This document shows, one piece after another, positions 9,813 to 17,867 of a stretch of 40,025 nt of DNA. Source of the DNA: Nocardia altamirensis NBRC 108246 (GTDB taxonomy: Bacteria > Actinomycetota > Actinomycetes > Mycobacteriales > Mycobacteriaceae); NCBI RefSeq assembly GCF_001612685.1, contig NZ_BDAY01000104.1, forward strand, positions 1-40,025. The letters are read 5' to 3'. A program made the position numbers and the translations under genes. Positions within the stretch are counted from its first letter, which is position 1, and every line of letters begins with the position of its first letter. The notes under the pieces were generated by a model. The model had not been told where the DNA came from, searched no databases, and saw only the letters and a program-made list of their open reading frames with translations.

Positions 9813-10853
9813 GTGCGACCACCCGACAACAACAAGCCAGACCATCAAGATCCCGAGTTGACCGAGGTTATTGCTCGGCCCGATGGCGTCTACGACGAGG
9901 ACGCCTCGATCGGGGAGCAAGTCCTGAGCGGCGATGCCTTCGATGCGGCAGACGCGTCGAAAACGGATGCGGCAGAAGATGATTCCTCTGACAACCTTGA
10001 GGGGATGTCGCCGCTGCGGCGGAGATGGCAGCGTCTGCGTGAGGGTGTCGGGTCAGGTGATGTGCGTCGGCACCTTCCCTATGCTGTCGCGGCGGCGGTC
10101 ACGCTGGTCGTGGTGATCGCGGTTTTGGTCGTGGTGGGTGCGAAGCCGAAGTCTTCTGATGCGGTGAGTGATACTGCGGCGGAATCGGATACGTCGGCGA
10201 CGCAGAGTTTCGATGACATCACCGGGTTGCTGCAGGGGCAGCTCGGTGCCACCACTCAGTCGACGGTGAGTGAGACGAGTGCGGTGTCGGAGACGCCGGT
10301 TGATGTGCCTCCGCCGCTGGGGGAGGAACCGAGCATTGAGGGCGGTGACATTGCGCAACCGATGACTCCGGCCACGGTGACAGTGACTGATACGGCTCCG
10401 ATCGAGACGGGTGGCGGTGATCCGGTCACGACCGAGACTGCTACTGCGACCGAGACCAGCCCGTCGACCACTGTCACCGATACCCGGACGGTGAACCCGT
10501 GGCCCAATGTTTCGATCGAGGGCGGTATCTCGGTGCAGCCGACTCAGCGGCCGGGGACGGGTTGGGATGGTAGGCCGTCCACTGTCACGGTGGTGGTCCC
10601 GGCCGAAACGACAGCGCCGCGGCCATCCACGGTCACTGTGGTCGTTCCCGCGACGACGACACCGCCGTCGAAAACCTTGTCTCCGAAGCCGACTGGGTGC
10701 CCGACAGCAACTACCACCCCGAAGACAACGACGCCATCGACGACGACCAAACGTCCACCAGCGGCGACAGCAACGCAACGGACCACGACAGCACCGGTGT
10801 CGACGTCGAAGAAGCCGACCACCACGACGACCACAGCCCGTCCATGCAAGTAG
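9813..10853 (+). CDS. membrane-anchored Thr/Pro-rich protein
   Basis: 346 residues starting with GTG. An acidic cytoplasmic segment (1-65) with a basic cluster (RRRWQRLR) precedes a single membrane helix (about 90-110). An extracellular tail of more than 230 residues is rich in Thr, Pro, Ser and Val. It contains an imperfect tandem repeat built on STVTVVVPA at about residues 248-275 and ends in a Thr/Lys-rich stretch. The topology is type II, with the tail spanning the cell wall. The lytic transglycosylase gene starts 26 bp later and probably shares the transcript, suggesting a role in wall-associated organisation. No known family is recognised; the low-complexity tail could be O-mannosylated in this lineage (inference). 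Confidence 0.7.
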   Translation: MRPPDNNKPDHQDPELTEVIARPDGVYDEDASIGEQVLSGDAFDAADASKTDAAEDDSSDNLEGMSPLRRRWQRLREGVGSGDVRRHLPYAVAAAVTLVVVIAVLVVVGAKPKSSDAVSDTAAESDTSATQSFDDITGLLQGQLGATTQSTVSETSAVSETPVDVPPPLGEEPSIEGGDIAQPMTPATVTVTDTAPIETGGGDPVTTETATATETSPSTTVTDTRTVNPWPNVSIEGGISVQPTQRPGTGWDGRPSTVTVVVPAETTAPRPSTVTVVVPATTTPPSKTLSPKPTGCPTATTTPKTTTPSTTTKRPPAATATQRTTTAPVSTSKKPTTTTTTARPCK

Positions 10854-10879
10854 GCCGTGGATATGAGTGTCGAGGGACC

Positions 10880-11674
10880 GTGAACGGCAGATACACACCC
10901 GGTGCTGGTGGTCGGCAAGTGGTCCGTGCTGGCTTGCTGGTATCGGTTGCCGCAGTGACGGTTTCAGTGGTGGGATGCAGTGGCGGGCCCGACCGAGGTG
11001 TCGGCGCTGCGCCTGGTGCCGGTGAGCCGGTGCCCGCGATCCAGCTCGTCGCGGCCGATCGGCAGGCGGCGCCGTTGCAGGACTGGGCGCAACGACGAGC
11101 AAGTAAGTACGGGATTCCGGCTCGCGCGCTGCAGGCCTATGGGTACGCGGCGGTGGTTCTGGGGAAAACCCAACCAGGATGTCACCTCGGGTGGACCACG
11201 CTTGCTGGGATCGCGCGTGTAGAAAGCGATCACGGTCGGCATCGAGGTGCAAAGATCGGCGTCGACGGACAGGTGAAACCACCCATCCGGGGTGTTGCGC
11301 TCGACGGCACCAACGGCAACGCTCGCATCATCGATCCCGACGCCTCGGCACGTGCCGGGCACACTGTGTACGCGACCGCGGCAGGCCCGTTCCAGTTCAT
11401 CCCGGACACTTGGAAGCGGTGGGGCGTGCGCGCCGACACCGACTACAAGACCCTGTCGAGCGCGCTCTCCAAAGCTAAACCCGCAGTGCCGCAGGAACTT
11501 ACGGGCAATCCGGACAACATCGATGACGCAGCGTTGGCGGCCGGGCGGTATCTGTGCGCGTCCGGTGGTGATCTGTCCACCGCCCGCGGCTGGAGAAAGG
11601 CCATCTTCGCTTACAACCACTCCGACACCTATGTGAGGCAGATTCACACTGCAGCAACCAGCTATACCGCATAG
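10880..11674 (+). CDS. lytic transglycosylase lipoprotein
   Basis: 264 residues. The GTG at 10880 follows GAGGG and opens a lipoprotein signal with lipobox VVGC (lipid-modified Cys33). The catalytic domain has the transglycosylase hallmarks: the catalytic Glu in ARVESDHG (Glu115), a downstream AAGPFQFIPDTWKRWG segment, and a terminal AIFAYNHSDTYV motif as in MltB/SLT-type enzymes. It should cleave the MurNAc-GlcNAc bond of peptidoglycan at the outer face of the membrane, forming 1,6-anhydromuramic ends. It is likely in an operon with the Thr/Pro-rich membrane protein. The open frame extends upstream over the end of that gene, but that part is out-of-frame shadow. Confidence 0.9.
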   Translation: MNGRYTPGAGGRQVVRAGLLVSVAAVTVSVVGCSGGPDRGVGAAPGAGEPVPAIQLVAADRQAAPLQDWAQRRASKYGIPARALQAYGYAAVVLGKTQPGCHLGWTTLAGIARVESDHGRHRGAKIGVDGQVKPPIRGVALDGTNGNARIIDPDASARAGHTVYATAAGPFQFIPDTWKRWGVRADTDYKTLSSALSKAKPAVPQELTGNPDNIDDAALAAGRYLCASGGDLSTARGWRKAIFAYNHSDTYVRQIHTAATSYTA

Positions 11675-12065
11675 CACGTCAGCTGAACACGTCAGCGAGC
11701 CAATAAATCGATGCCGCTAGTTTCTGGTCATGAACACTTGGCGCTGATTCGGGAAATCCTGGGTGCGATCGACGTGTAGTCGCTCGAATCGCTCAGATTT
11801 GTTGCCGGGAGAAGCGATCAGGTGCCGCATGTATGCCTAGATGTCAAGTGGCGCAAGCATATAGAGAGTATCCCTTTCCTGAAATGCGGGAACGGTCTAT
11901 TCGGTGTGCGTGCAATTACTGTTGCAATGTTCAGCTTCTCTCTTATTTGTCAGCTCCGGGAAGATATGTTAGAAATTCGTCGCCGCAGCTTGGATGACTG
12001 GGCCGCCACCCATTCGGTGGGGACCATTTGGGTGGCGAGTTGTATTCGGGATGAGGAGAAATTCG
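11675..12065. other. 391-bp intergenic stretch
   Basis: No supported gene. A 22-codon open frame from 11711 (starting MPLVSGHEHL) could be a gene fragment but has no ribosome site. The DNA is AT-richer than its surroundings. An inverted repeat CCACC-N5-GGTGG at 12006-12020 lies about 45 bp before the next gene, with an AGGAG ribosome site at 12054-12058. It probably holds the promoter of the small secreted protein gene. Confidence 0.4.
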
Positions 12066-12389
12066 ATGACGAAGTTTCGTGCGGTCGGCGCTGTGCTGGT
12101 GGCGGCATCTGGTGTGATGCTGGCAGCGGCGGGCGCAGCTTCGGCCGCCGAGGTGGCAGCTGTGGAGCCGGTCGCGCGCACTGGCTCGGCGAGCATCCTT
12201 GGTGGCGTGCTCGATTCGATCGTGAGCGGTAGCGGCGGCTCTGGTTCGTCGTTCAGCATCAAGGTCGGCAACGGCGACGTTGCGGGCACTCTGCCGTCGA
12301 CGGGAAGCGCGGGAACCGGTAGCGCGGGGACGGGTAGTGCTGCCATGTGCGTCACCAATCCGACGGCTGTCGGCTGCCCGAAGTTGTAG
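12066..12389 (+). CDS. small secreted Ala/Gly/Ser-rich protein
   Basis: 107 residues, MTKF start with an AGGAG site seven bases upstream, which fixes the start. A typical signal peptide ends in an Ala-rich ASAAEV region. The mature part is Gly/Ser rich with a short GTGSA tandem repeat near the end and finishes with two Cys residues (MCV and GCP) that could pair as a disulfide. It is similar in plan to the proteins at 9333 and 19233 in this window. The function is unknown; such proteins are common in mycolic-acid actinobacteria. It is monocistronic as far as visible. Confidence 0.7.
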   Translation: MTKFRAVGAVLVAASGVMLAAAGAASAAEVAAVEPVARTGSASILGGVLDSIVSGSGGSGSSFSIKVGNGDVAGTLPSTGSAGTGSAGTGSAAMCVTNPTAVGCPKL

Positions 12390-12631
12390 GCCCTGTGGTC
12401 CGCCGGTGTTCGAATTAGCTTCCCGCTGAGTCTGTTCGGGTGGTTTCGACGTCTAGCCGGGAACCGGTTGTCGACTCTTTGGTGAAGGGTGTGTGCCCGT
12501 CGGTGACGGGCGGCAGATGTGTGAATGAGATGTCGGCGATGCGACGTGCGGATCTTGTGGCTCGGCGTTCGTCCGCAGGTGGAGTAGCTCCGCGGGGAGC
12601 AAGGTGAAGGTGGGCCCGGAGTGCGCGTCGT

Positions 12632-12799
12632 GTGGCGCCGCTAGAGGGCTTGGCGGAGTGGGTAGTTGAGGGGCTTCTGGCCTGCGATGTGAACTATCCG
12701 CCGGTTCACTCGTATCGGCTGGGTCAGGGGAGTTGGATGCTCGACCGCACGGTGCGGTTGAGCGTGGTGAAGCATTCTCCGGTCGAGAGAATGCGGTAA
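12632..12799 (+). pseudogene. short ORF, probable 3' remnant of a decayed gene
   Basis: A 55-codon frame from GTG 12632 to TAA 12797-12799. It is protein-like (GLAEWVVEGLLACDV, then NYPPVHSYRLGQGSWMLDRT) and lies directly before a strong hairpin, as a real gene end would. Upstream in the same frame an in-frame TGA interrupts similar coding-like sequence. I do not recognise the family. It could be a tiny gene, but a broken ancestor is likelier. Confidence 0.2.
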
Positions 12800-12801
12800 G
12801 A

Positions 12802-12822
12802 GGGCCCGGTGTTGCCGGGCCC
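12802..12822 (+). terminator. rho-independent-type terminator
   Basis: Perfect 8-bp GC stem GGGCCCGG / CCGGGCCC with a 5-base loop, followed by TTTCC. It starts two bases after the TAA of the remnant frame ending at 12799, so it likely ended that gene's transcript. Confidence 0.6.
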
Positions 12823-12860
12823 TTTCCGGTTGTGGTGCCGCCGACCTTGCGCAGCCTCAG

Positions 12861-12894
12861 GATCCAGGCTCGACGGAGGTCCGGCGACATACCG
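12861..12894 (+). repeat. 34-bp direct repeat, copy 1
   Basis: Starts with GATCCAGGCTCGACGGAGG and matches copy 2 at 13549-13582 in 31 of 34 positions, same orientation. It lies just downstream of the minus-strand gene at 12933-13595, while copy 2 is inside that gene's 5' end. On the minus strand both would encode a SVEPGS motif, which suggests a duplicated gene start. Confidence 0.75.
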
Positions 12895-12932
12895 GCTCAG
12901 CCGAGGTGCCGCTGAAGCTGTTGCTGTTGGAG

Positions 12933-13595
12933 TTACACAAGGTCAGGCAGAGCTTCAGCCGGTGCTGCCACGCGACGGTGCTCGAGCCAGAATCCGTACT
13001 CGCGTAGATCGGTTTCCAGGCCATTGGCCGCGTAGGCTGCGTAATCGCGGAGTCCGGCCGCTGCATCGCTATCTTCGGGGCTGGTGCCGGCGGACCATTC
13101 TTGTTTCGCGCTCTCGATCCAGGCGAGCAGACGGTTCCGGTCGGCCCACCACTCCCGGACCTTCGACAGGGTCCAGTGCTCGTCCCCGTCGCAGGCGTAA
13201 CCGCCGAAGGGGTCGTCGTAGGCAGCGCTCAGCAACAGCTGTACTTCGTGAGGGTCGCGCGGTTGGCGGTAGACGACTTCGGCACCGAAGTCGTCCTCGT
13301 AGATCACGTGCTCGGGGGCGATCAATCTGCCTGTCCAGCAATTGTCGGTTCCGGCGCCATAGAACGGGCCTGGCACGTTGCGCCAGTCCTTATTGGCCCA
13401 CTCTCCGCGTAGATAATCTCCCGGGGATCCGAGGCGTTGATTCTCATAGTTGGACCTGGACAAACCGGCCGAGGCCGTGACGGTTGGGAGCGGGTTCCAG
13501 TACACGCCCGCGAGAGTAGCGAAACTGAGTAGGGCTCGCTCGAGAGGCGATCCAGGCTCGACGGAGGCCTGGCGACCTACCGCGACATTCAGCAT
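12933..13595 (-). CDS. conserved actinobacterial protein of unknown function
   Basis: 220-residue soluble protein. The core (from PLERALLSFATLAGVYW onward) has a pattern I recall from many actinobacterial hypothetical proteins, sometimes labelled ferredoxin without good reason. Its hallmarks are LGSPGDYLRGEWANKDW, NVPGPFYG, YRQP, DPFGGYACDGDEHW, and a C-terminal half ending in FWLEHRR. There is no Cys cluster for an iron-sulfur centre. The first 16 residues lie outside the conserved core and are encoded partly by copy 2 of the 34-bp repeat, so the true start may be internal; no good ribosome site precedes the ATG. It is convergent with the remnant region. Confidence 0.7.
   Translation of the reverse strand: MLNVAVGRQASVEPGSPLERALLSFATLAGVYWNPLPTVTASAGLSRSNYENQRLGSPGDYLRGEWANKDWRNVPGPFYGAGTDNCWTGRLIAPEHVIYEDDFGAEVVYRQPRDPHEVQLLLSAAYDDPFGGYACDGDEHWTLSKVREWWADRNRLLAWIESAKQEWSAGTSPEDSDAAAGLRDYAAYAANGLETDLREYGFWLEHRRVAAPAEALPDLV
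13549..13582 (+). repeat. 34-bp direct repeat, copy 2
   Basis: Second copy of the repeat at 12861-12894 (three mismatches, at repeat positions 20, 22 and 29). It overlaps the 5' end of the minus-strand conserved gene. Recombination between the copies would delete about 688 bp including almost all of that gene. Confidence 0.75.
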
Positions 13596-13659
13596 CTTGT
13601 GTACCGATAGTTTTTGGCGCTCAAATCATTACGAGTTGAAAGCGAAGTTTGAAGAAGTG

Positions 13660-14526
13660 ATGAAGTTACGTGCTGCAGGGCCCTCTGTCGCGGTTCTGCT
13701 TGCGGCTGCGGCGTTACTGTCGCCGGCAGCGTCCGCCAACGCCGCTGCCGGCGACACCTATGTGGCCCTGGGCGACTCCTATACGGCGGGACCGAATGTC
13801 GCGCCGACGGCTCGGTCGGCTCCCTCGGGTTGCGCCCGATCGGCGGTGAACTATCCGCATCTGGTCGCGTCCACGCTCGGGCTGCGACTGGAGGACCGCA
13901 GCTGTACTGGTGCCAAGACTGAAAATGTCACCACCACAGCGCAATTCCCCGATCAGCCGCCGCAACTCACGGCCCTGACCAGCACGACCAAGGTTGTGAC
14001 ACTGGGCATCGGCGGTAACGACAACAACACCTTCCGCGACGTGGTCGCCGCGTGTATTGCCGCCGACAGCCTGACTCCCGTCGGCACTCCGTGCAAAGAC
14101 GCATACGGCTCGACCTTCGCAGACCAGATCCACGCTGACGCGGCGGTCATCGGTGCGGCCATTGCCAAGATTCACCAGATCGCGCCTGTCGCACAGGTTT
14201 TCGTCGTCGGATATCCGGCGATCCTGCCGCGCGACGGTGGCTGCTATCCGCAGGTACCCATCACTGACGGCGATGCCGCCTACGTCGACGGCATCGAAAC
14301 CGAACTCAACACCGTGCTGCGTGACCAATCTCGACTCAACAACGCCGTGTTCGTCGACACCTACAACCCCAGCCTCGGCCACGACGCCTGCCAACCTGTC
14401 GGTACCCGTTGGGTCGAACCGGTTGTGCCCGGCCAGAAAGCGGCCACGCTGCACCCGAACGCCGCAGGCATGCAAGCCGATGCCGTCGCGGTGACTGCCG
14501 CGATACGGAACTCCAGAACCTCGTAA
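13660..14526 (+). CDS. secreted SGNH/GDSL-family esterase or lipase
   Basis: 288-residue secreted hydrolase. The signal peptide ends near ASANA-AAG (about residue 28). The SGNH blocks are all visible: ALGDSYTAG with nucleophile Ser40, an oxyanion Gly, GIGGNDN with Asn120, and a C-terminal LHPNAAGM with catalytic His265. Six Cys residues in the mature part suit three disulfides, as in the Streptomyces secreted lipase/esterase group. It would hydrolyse lipid or acyl esters outside the cell. The ATG at 13660 follows GAAGAAG and starts a proper signal peptide; the upstream extension of the frame is not coding. It is monocistronic, divergent from the minus-strand neighbour. Confidence 0.92.
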   Translation: MKLRAAGPSVAVLLAAAALLSPAASANAAAGDTYVALGDSYTAGPNVAPTARSAPSGCARSAVNYPHLVASTLGLRLEDRSCTGAKTENVTTTAQFPDQPPQLTALTSTTKVVTLGIGGNDNNTFRDVVAACIAADSLTPVGTPCKDAYGSTFADQIHADAAVIGAAIAKIHQIAPVAQVFVVGYPAILPRDGGCYPQVPITDGDAAYVDGIETELNTVLRDQSRLNNAVFVDTYNPSLGHDACQPVGTRWVEPVVPGQKAATLHPNAAGMQADAVAVTAAIRNSRTS

Positions 14527-14734
14527 CCCGCGACCTGCTCTGGTTACGCCGCGACGTCGATGCGACGCCGCTGGCTCAACGCTGCCCTGGGGCAGTGGAC
14601 CGGTCGAAGAACACGCGAATCGCGAACAAGGCGATCAAGCGCCACCTGTTGGGTCGGACGCTCTCGGCTCGGACACGAATCCTGTTGAGCAACTGAGTAA
14701 CCCGGCGCTTTCGCGCACCAAAGACGGTATCCAA

Positions 14735-14757
14735 CGGCGACCCCACAATGGTCGCCG
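14735..14757 (+). terminator. hairpin between esterase and LGFP gene
   Basis: CGGCGACC / GGTCGCCG, 8-bp perfect stem with a 7-base loop and no T-run. It lies 14 bp before the GTG start of the LGFP gene, so it could instead act in that gene's leader. Confidence 0.35.
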
Positions 14758-14770
14758 CCGACACAGAGAA

Positions 14771-16507
14771 GTGGCATTGACCCCATTCCAAGCACGACCC
14801 GTTTCTCGGCGTAGACCACGCCTGCCTTCCCGGCTACTGGCGTTTACCGGCGCCGCGCTGTCGATTGTCACCCTCGCGGCCTCGGCCACCGCAGAACCGC
14901 CTACTGCTCCAAGCCCCTCTACGACGGTAACCAGCCCAGCCACCGGCACGCCGACTACGGGTGCCCGGCCGCCGGCTACTCCGTCGCCCTCTAGCCCAGG
15001 TCCGGCGACTCAGCCGAGCCGCAACCCTGCCCCGAGCTCGGTCCGGCCCACGCCGGATCCGACGCCGAGTCAGGTCCGGCCGCAACCGAATTCGACAACG
15101 GCACCTTCGACACCGAAACCAGCACCCTCAACATCGGTGCCGCCGCCGGCGTCGACCACCTCGCAGTCCCCGTCATCGACAACGGCAGCGCCGCAGACCT
15201 CCACCACATCGGAGTCATGTCCGACCGCACCGGACAAGAAGACCAAGCCCGGCACCTGGAAGCCAACGGCGAAGCCGAACAAGCAGATCACACCAGGCAA
15301 GATGCGCTCGGACTGCGAACAGATCCCCGACGGATTCAGCAAAGCAGACGCCGACAAGGCCGAGACGATGGAGGCCGCCATGGCCTCGCGGAACAGGCAA
15401 CTCCGGGTCTCTGATGGCTGTCAGGTGTACTGGCCCGCTCCGTACGAGGTGTGCGGCGCGATCCGCGATAAGTACAACGAGCTCGGCGGCCCCAACGGAT
15501 TTCTGTTGCACCCCAAAACAAATGAGCTGACCAACCCCGACGGACGTGGGAAGCGCACCGAATTCGTCAACGGCCCGATCTACTGGTCACCTGAAGGCGG
15601 AGCCCATCCGGTGGTCAACCACTTCCTGGCCGCCTGGGCGCGACACGGCTATGAGGCAGGCTATATCGGCTATCCGACCACCGACGAGATCGTCAACCCT
15701 GACAAGATCGGCCGCCGTCAGCACTTCACCGGGTCGACCATCTATTGGAAGCTCAACGAGGCGTATTCCATTGGCGGTGCAATCTTCGACAAGTGGGGGC
15801 AAGCTGGCTGGGAAGGAGGCTGGCTCGGCTACCCGATCAGCGACGAAACCGTGACACCCGACGGCGTTGGCCGCTTCAATGCTTTCGAAAACGGCATGCT
15901 CTACTGGCATCCATCTCTGGGAGCACATCCGGTTGGCGGCGCTATTCTCGGTTATTGGCGATTCATTGGCTACGAAAAGAGCAGTTGGGGGTATCCCGCC
16001 AGTGACGAATACACTGACGAAAAGGGCCTACCAACTCAGGCCTTCCAAAACGAAGTAGTCGACCTGATGCGAGAAGCCAAGGGTGATCCAAAATATATTT
16101 GGTACTACCCAGGAGATGAGTTCTCGGCAAATTATAGAGTCGGAAAATTCGAATCCCGTCGCCCGCCTCAAAACTATGACACCAAAGTATTTACATGGAC
16201 ATTCCATCTGAGTGATTTCATGATCAACAAGGGTGTAGCTGGATTGAATACTCGAATGGGCTGCGTAACGTGGCTGACGCGAGATGGGGCTCTGGAAAAG
16301 TGGTACCAAGACAAGAGTCACACCGATCTTCCCATTACCTATCAGTATCATGGTAGCATTCCGAATAATGTGGATGACGCTAAGTATAATTTGTTTGGAA
16401 CATGTCAATTCACCAATGATACGGTGCGGAAAAAGCCGAACGGTACTATAGCGTACGGCGTGACGCTGGCAGAGTTCGGGCATGCGTACCAGTTCTTGAA
16501 GAGGTAG
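14771..16507 (+). CDS. LGFP-repeat surface protein with an unrelated AT-rich C-terminal domain
   Basis: 578 residues. A signal peptide (basic stretch, hydrophobic core, ASATAEP) is followed by a Pro/Thr/Ser stalk (about 43-150), a Cys/Lys linker, and four LGFP repeats (about 213-430) recognisable by GFLLHP, GYIGYP, GWLGYP and SWGYP with paired GR..F/FENG..YW units. LGFP repeats occur in envelope proteins of mycolic-acid bacteria and are thought to bind wall polymers. From about residue 430 the sequence changes: GC falls sharply (from about nt 16060) and a ~150-residue beta-rich domain of no family I know begins (KYIWYYPGDEF, then TKVFTWTFHLSDF). The 28-bp gap to the two-TM gene suggests an operon. 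The tail may have been acquired separately and may be a delivered effector or an adhesin tip (inference). Confidence 0.85.
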   Translation: MALTPFQARPVSRRRPRLPSRLLAFTGAALSIVTLAASATAEPPTAPSPSTTVTSPATGTPTTGARPPATPSPSSPGPATQPSRNPAPSSVRPTPDPTPSQVRPQPNSTTAPSTPKPAPSTSVPPPASTTSQSPSSTTAAPQTSTTSESCPTAPDKKTKPGTWKPTAKPNKQITPGKMRSDCEQIPDGFSKADADKAETMEAAMASRNRQLRVSDGCQVYWPAPYEVCGAIRDKYNELGGPNGFLLHPKTNELTNPDGRGKRTEFVNGPIYWSPEGGAHPVVNHFLAAWARHGYEAGYIGYPTTDEIVNPDKIGRRQHFTGSTIYWKLNEAYSIGGAIFDKWGQAGWEGGWLGYPISDETVTPDGVGRFNAFENGMLYWHPSLGAHPVGGAILGYWRFIGYEKSSWGYPASDEYTDEKGLPTQAFQNEVVDLMREAKGDPKYIWYYPGDEFSANYRVGKFESRRPPQNYDTKVFTWTFHLSDFMINKGVAGLNTRMGCVTWLTRDGALEKWYQDKSHTDLPITYQYHGSIPNNVDDAKYNLFGTCQFTNDTVRKKPNGTIAYGVTLAEFGHAYQFLKR

Positions 16508-16535
16508 TCGGCCTTATTTCAGGTTAGGGGTTTCG

Positions 16536-16877
16536 ATGACAATTAGATTCCTACAAAATCAGGTGTGTCGCGTCAGAACCCTCTTTATCCTGCTCGTCTC
16601 CGTCGGTTCACTTCAAGGGGGCGCGGCAGGTGTAGCGATGTGGAAACTGGTGGCCATAAATTTCAGCGTCGAGATTTACAGGCAAGACGGCGAGTACATC
16701 GAAGCAGCTGCTCCAGGTACTCTGGCGGAAATTCATGGATTGCCGAATCCATGGCTTCTGGTGGTAATCTCGGTCACAGCTGGAGCGCTGATCGGCGCCG
16801 GGATCGCTTGGGTGCTCACACGATCAGGATGGGTGTTGGTGAAAGAATCCACCGACGGTTCGCTCCTTGATGGGTGA
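16536..16877 (+). CDS. small two-helix membrane protein
   Basis: 113 residues. A basic N-terminus is followed by a membrane helix (about 14-38), an exported loop of ~35 residues with several acidic residues, a second helix (about 72-95), and a short cytoplasmic tail. AGGGG lies upstream of the ATG. It starts 28 bp after the LGFP gene and shares the low GC of that gene's tail, so the two probably moved together. Membrane proteins in this position often protect against the preceding effector; that role here is only a hypothesis. No family recognised. Confidence 0.65.
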   Translation: MTIRFLQNQVCRVRTLFILLVSVGSLQGGAAGVAMWKLVAINFSVEIYRQDGEYIEAAAPGTLAEIHGLPNPWLLVVISVTAGALIGAGIAWVLTRSGWVLVKESTDGSLLDG

Positions 16878-16903
16878 GCAACGTTCTACCAGGAGTGTGA
16901 ATA

Positions 16904-17218
16904 TTGACTACTTTAGGAGTAGTGCGAGAATGGCACGCCGAGGAAGGTTGGGGTGTTATCGACTCTGACTCGACACCGGGAGGGTGCTGGGCATCCTTCG
17001 GCGCCTTGAAATCTGACCGCAGGAACTTGACCGCTGGTGATAATGTGCAAGTGGAGTGGGAGACCGCGGAGCAGGACGGCTACCACTTCCGAGCGCTTCG
17101 TTGTTGGCCAGTCGGAACAAATCCCGTGGAACACGAGAACATTCTTGATCATCCAGGGATGACCATGGCAGCATGGGACATTGACTCTGACGGCAATGCG
17201 CGAAGAGTGGACGAATGA
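16904..17218 (+). CDS. cold-shock-domain-like protein
   Basis: 104 residues starting with TTG, set by AGGAG eight bases upstream. The first ~68 residues have the cold-shock (OB) fold pattern: GVVREWHAEEGWGVIDSD, then GGCWASFGAL, then a VQVEWE strand and a final FRALR strand. The RNP1/RNP2 aromatic motifs of true cold-shock proteins are only partly kept. Such divergent small CSD proteins are widespread in actinobacteria and likely bind single-stranded nucleic acid. It is the last gene of the LGFP cluster, 26 bp after the membrane protein, and is closed by the terminator at 17276. Confidence 0.75.
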   Translation: MTTLGVVREWHAEEGWGVIDSDSTPGGCWASFGALKSDRRNLTAGDNVQVEWETAEQDGYHFRALRCWPVGTNPVEHENILDHPGMTMAAWDIDSDGNARRVDE

Positions 17219-17275
17219 CTGACGCCACGATTTGAGTTGAACTCGATGCCATGAGTATCGCTACGTCATCGTCGA

Positions 17276-17309
17276 GAACGGCCTACGGAGAACTTTCCGT
17301 GGGCCGTTC
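17276..17309 (+). terminator. terminator after the LGFP cluster
   Basis: GAACGGCC / GGCCGTTC outer stem with an inner ACGGA / TCCGT stem, followed by TTCAT. It sits between the cold-shock-like gene and the convergent minus-strand gene ending at 17367. Confidence 0.7.
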
Positions 17310-17366
17310 TTCATGAGGCCTGCCCAAAGGAGTACTCCGTGGTCGGCAGGACGTCGTGGTGACTCG

Positions 17367-17867
17367 TCAGCGCCAGCGCTTCGGCAGCGGATACTGGAGT
17401 GCGGTGTTCGCGTCGGAAGGCCACATCCGTATCCGCCACGTATCGCCTGGATTGGTGGAGTGGAGTTGACCCTCGAAACGTAGGCCACGCCCGCTGATCT
17501 CGATGTGGTAGGAACCGGGCGCGATCAAAAGTGGGTCGTGCGAGGAGCTCGTCGCCGACGAGATCCACAGCTCACCTTGGTCGTCGATGGTGGTGGTCGC
17601 ATCGATCACCACCTGCCACTCGTCTCGATCTGGGTGCTGCGCGCGGTCGAACAACTCGAAGTCGATCAGCATGGCGGAGTTGTATTGATGAGGGCTCAGC
17701 ACAACCATGTTGCCGCCGGCCGTGATCGCGTACAAGCCGTCGTCGATCGCGCGGTCCACCACATCCGGCAGGTCCACGCCGTCTTCGGCGCTGCCGACCA
17801 GGTAGAACTGTCCGTAATCCATGGAAATGGTCCGGGCTTCACGCCGTATCGGCTGGTCCGAATACAT
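17367..17867 (-). CDS. hypothetical beta-rich protein
   Basis: 166 residues. The ATG at 17867 has GAGAGGG six bases upstream and was preferred to a longer frame. No signal peptide or membrane helix is present. The C-terminal half has the pattern PGSYHIEISGRG, then DTWRIRMWP, which I recall from many actinobacterial hypothetical proteins with a beta-sandwich (ComJ-like) fold; the N-terminal half carries a SPHQYNSAMLIDFELF stretch. Function unknown; several relatives sit near toxin loci and are suspected immunity proteins, but I cannot show that. It is convergent with the LGFP cluster. Confidence 0.6.
   Translation of the reverse strand: MYSDQPIRREARTISMDYGQFYLVGSAEDGVDLPDVVDRAIDDGLYAITAGGNMVVLSPHQYNSAMLIDFELFDRAQHPDRDEWQVVIDATTTIDDQGELWISSATSSSHDPLLIAPGSYHIEISGRGLRFEGQLHSTNPGDTWRIRMWPSDANTALQYPLPKRWR

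Larger units (their letters stand above)
12390..12932. other. gene-poor stretch with decayed coding remnants
   Basis: Contains out-of-register coding-like pieces, a terminator-like hairpin at 12802-12822 and one copy of a 34-bp direct repeat at 12861-12894. The plus strand has one open segment ending in TGA at 12605-12607 and then a further 55-codon segment in the same frame, which looks like one broken gene. No intact gene is supported. Confidence 0.45.

Noticed and set aside
10697..10879. Acidic N-terminal extension (Asp/His/Ser-rich) of the transglycosylase
   Set aside because: It is the shifted-frame reading of the Thr/Lys-rich tail of the upstream gene; the lipoprotein signal begins at GTG 10880.
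12453..12890. 145-codon minus-strand frame
   Set aside because: Pro/Ser-rich translation without ribosome site, running through a terminator-like hairpin.
12933..13595. Ferredoxin annotation for the conserved protein
   Set aside because: Only scattered Cys residues, no CxxCxxC pattern; the label seems to be a carried-over misannotation for this family.
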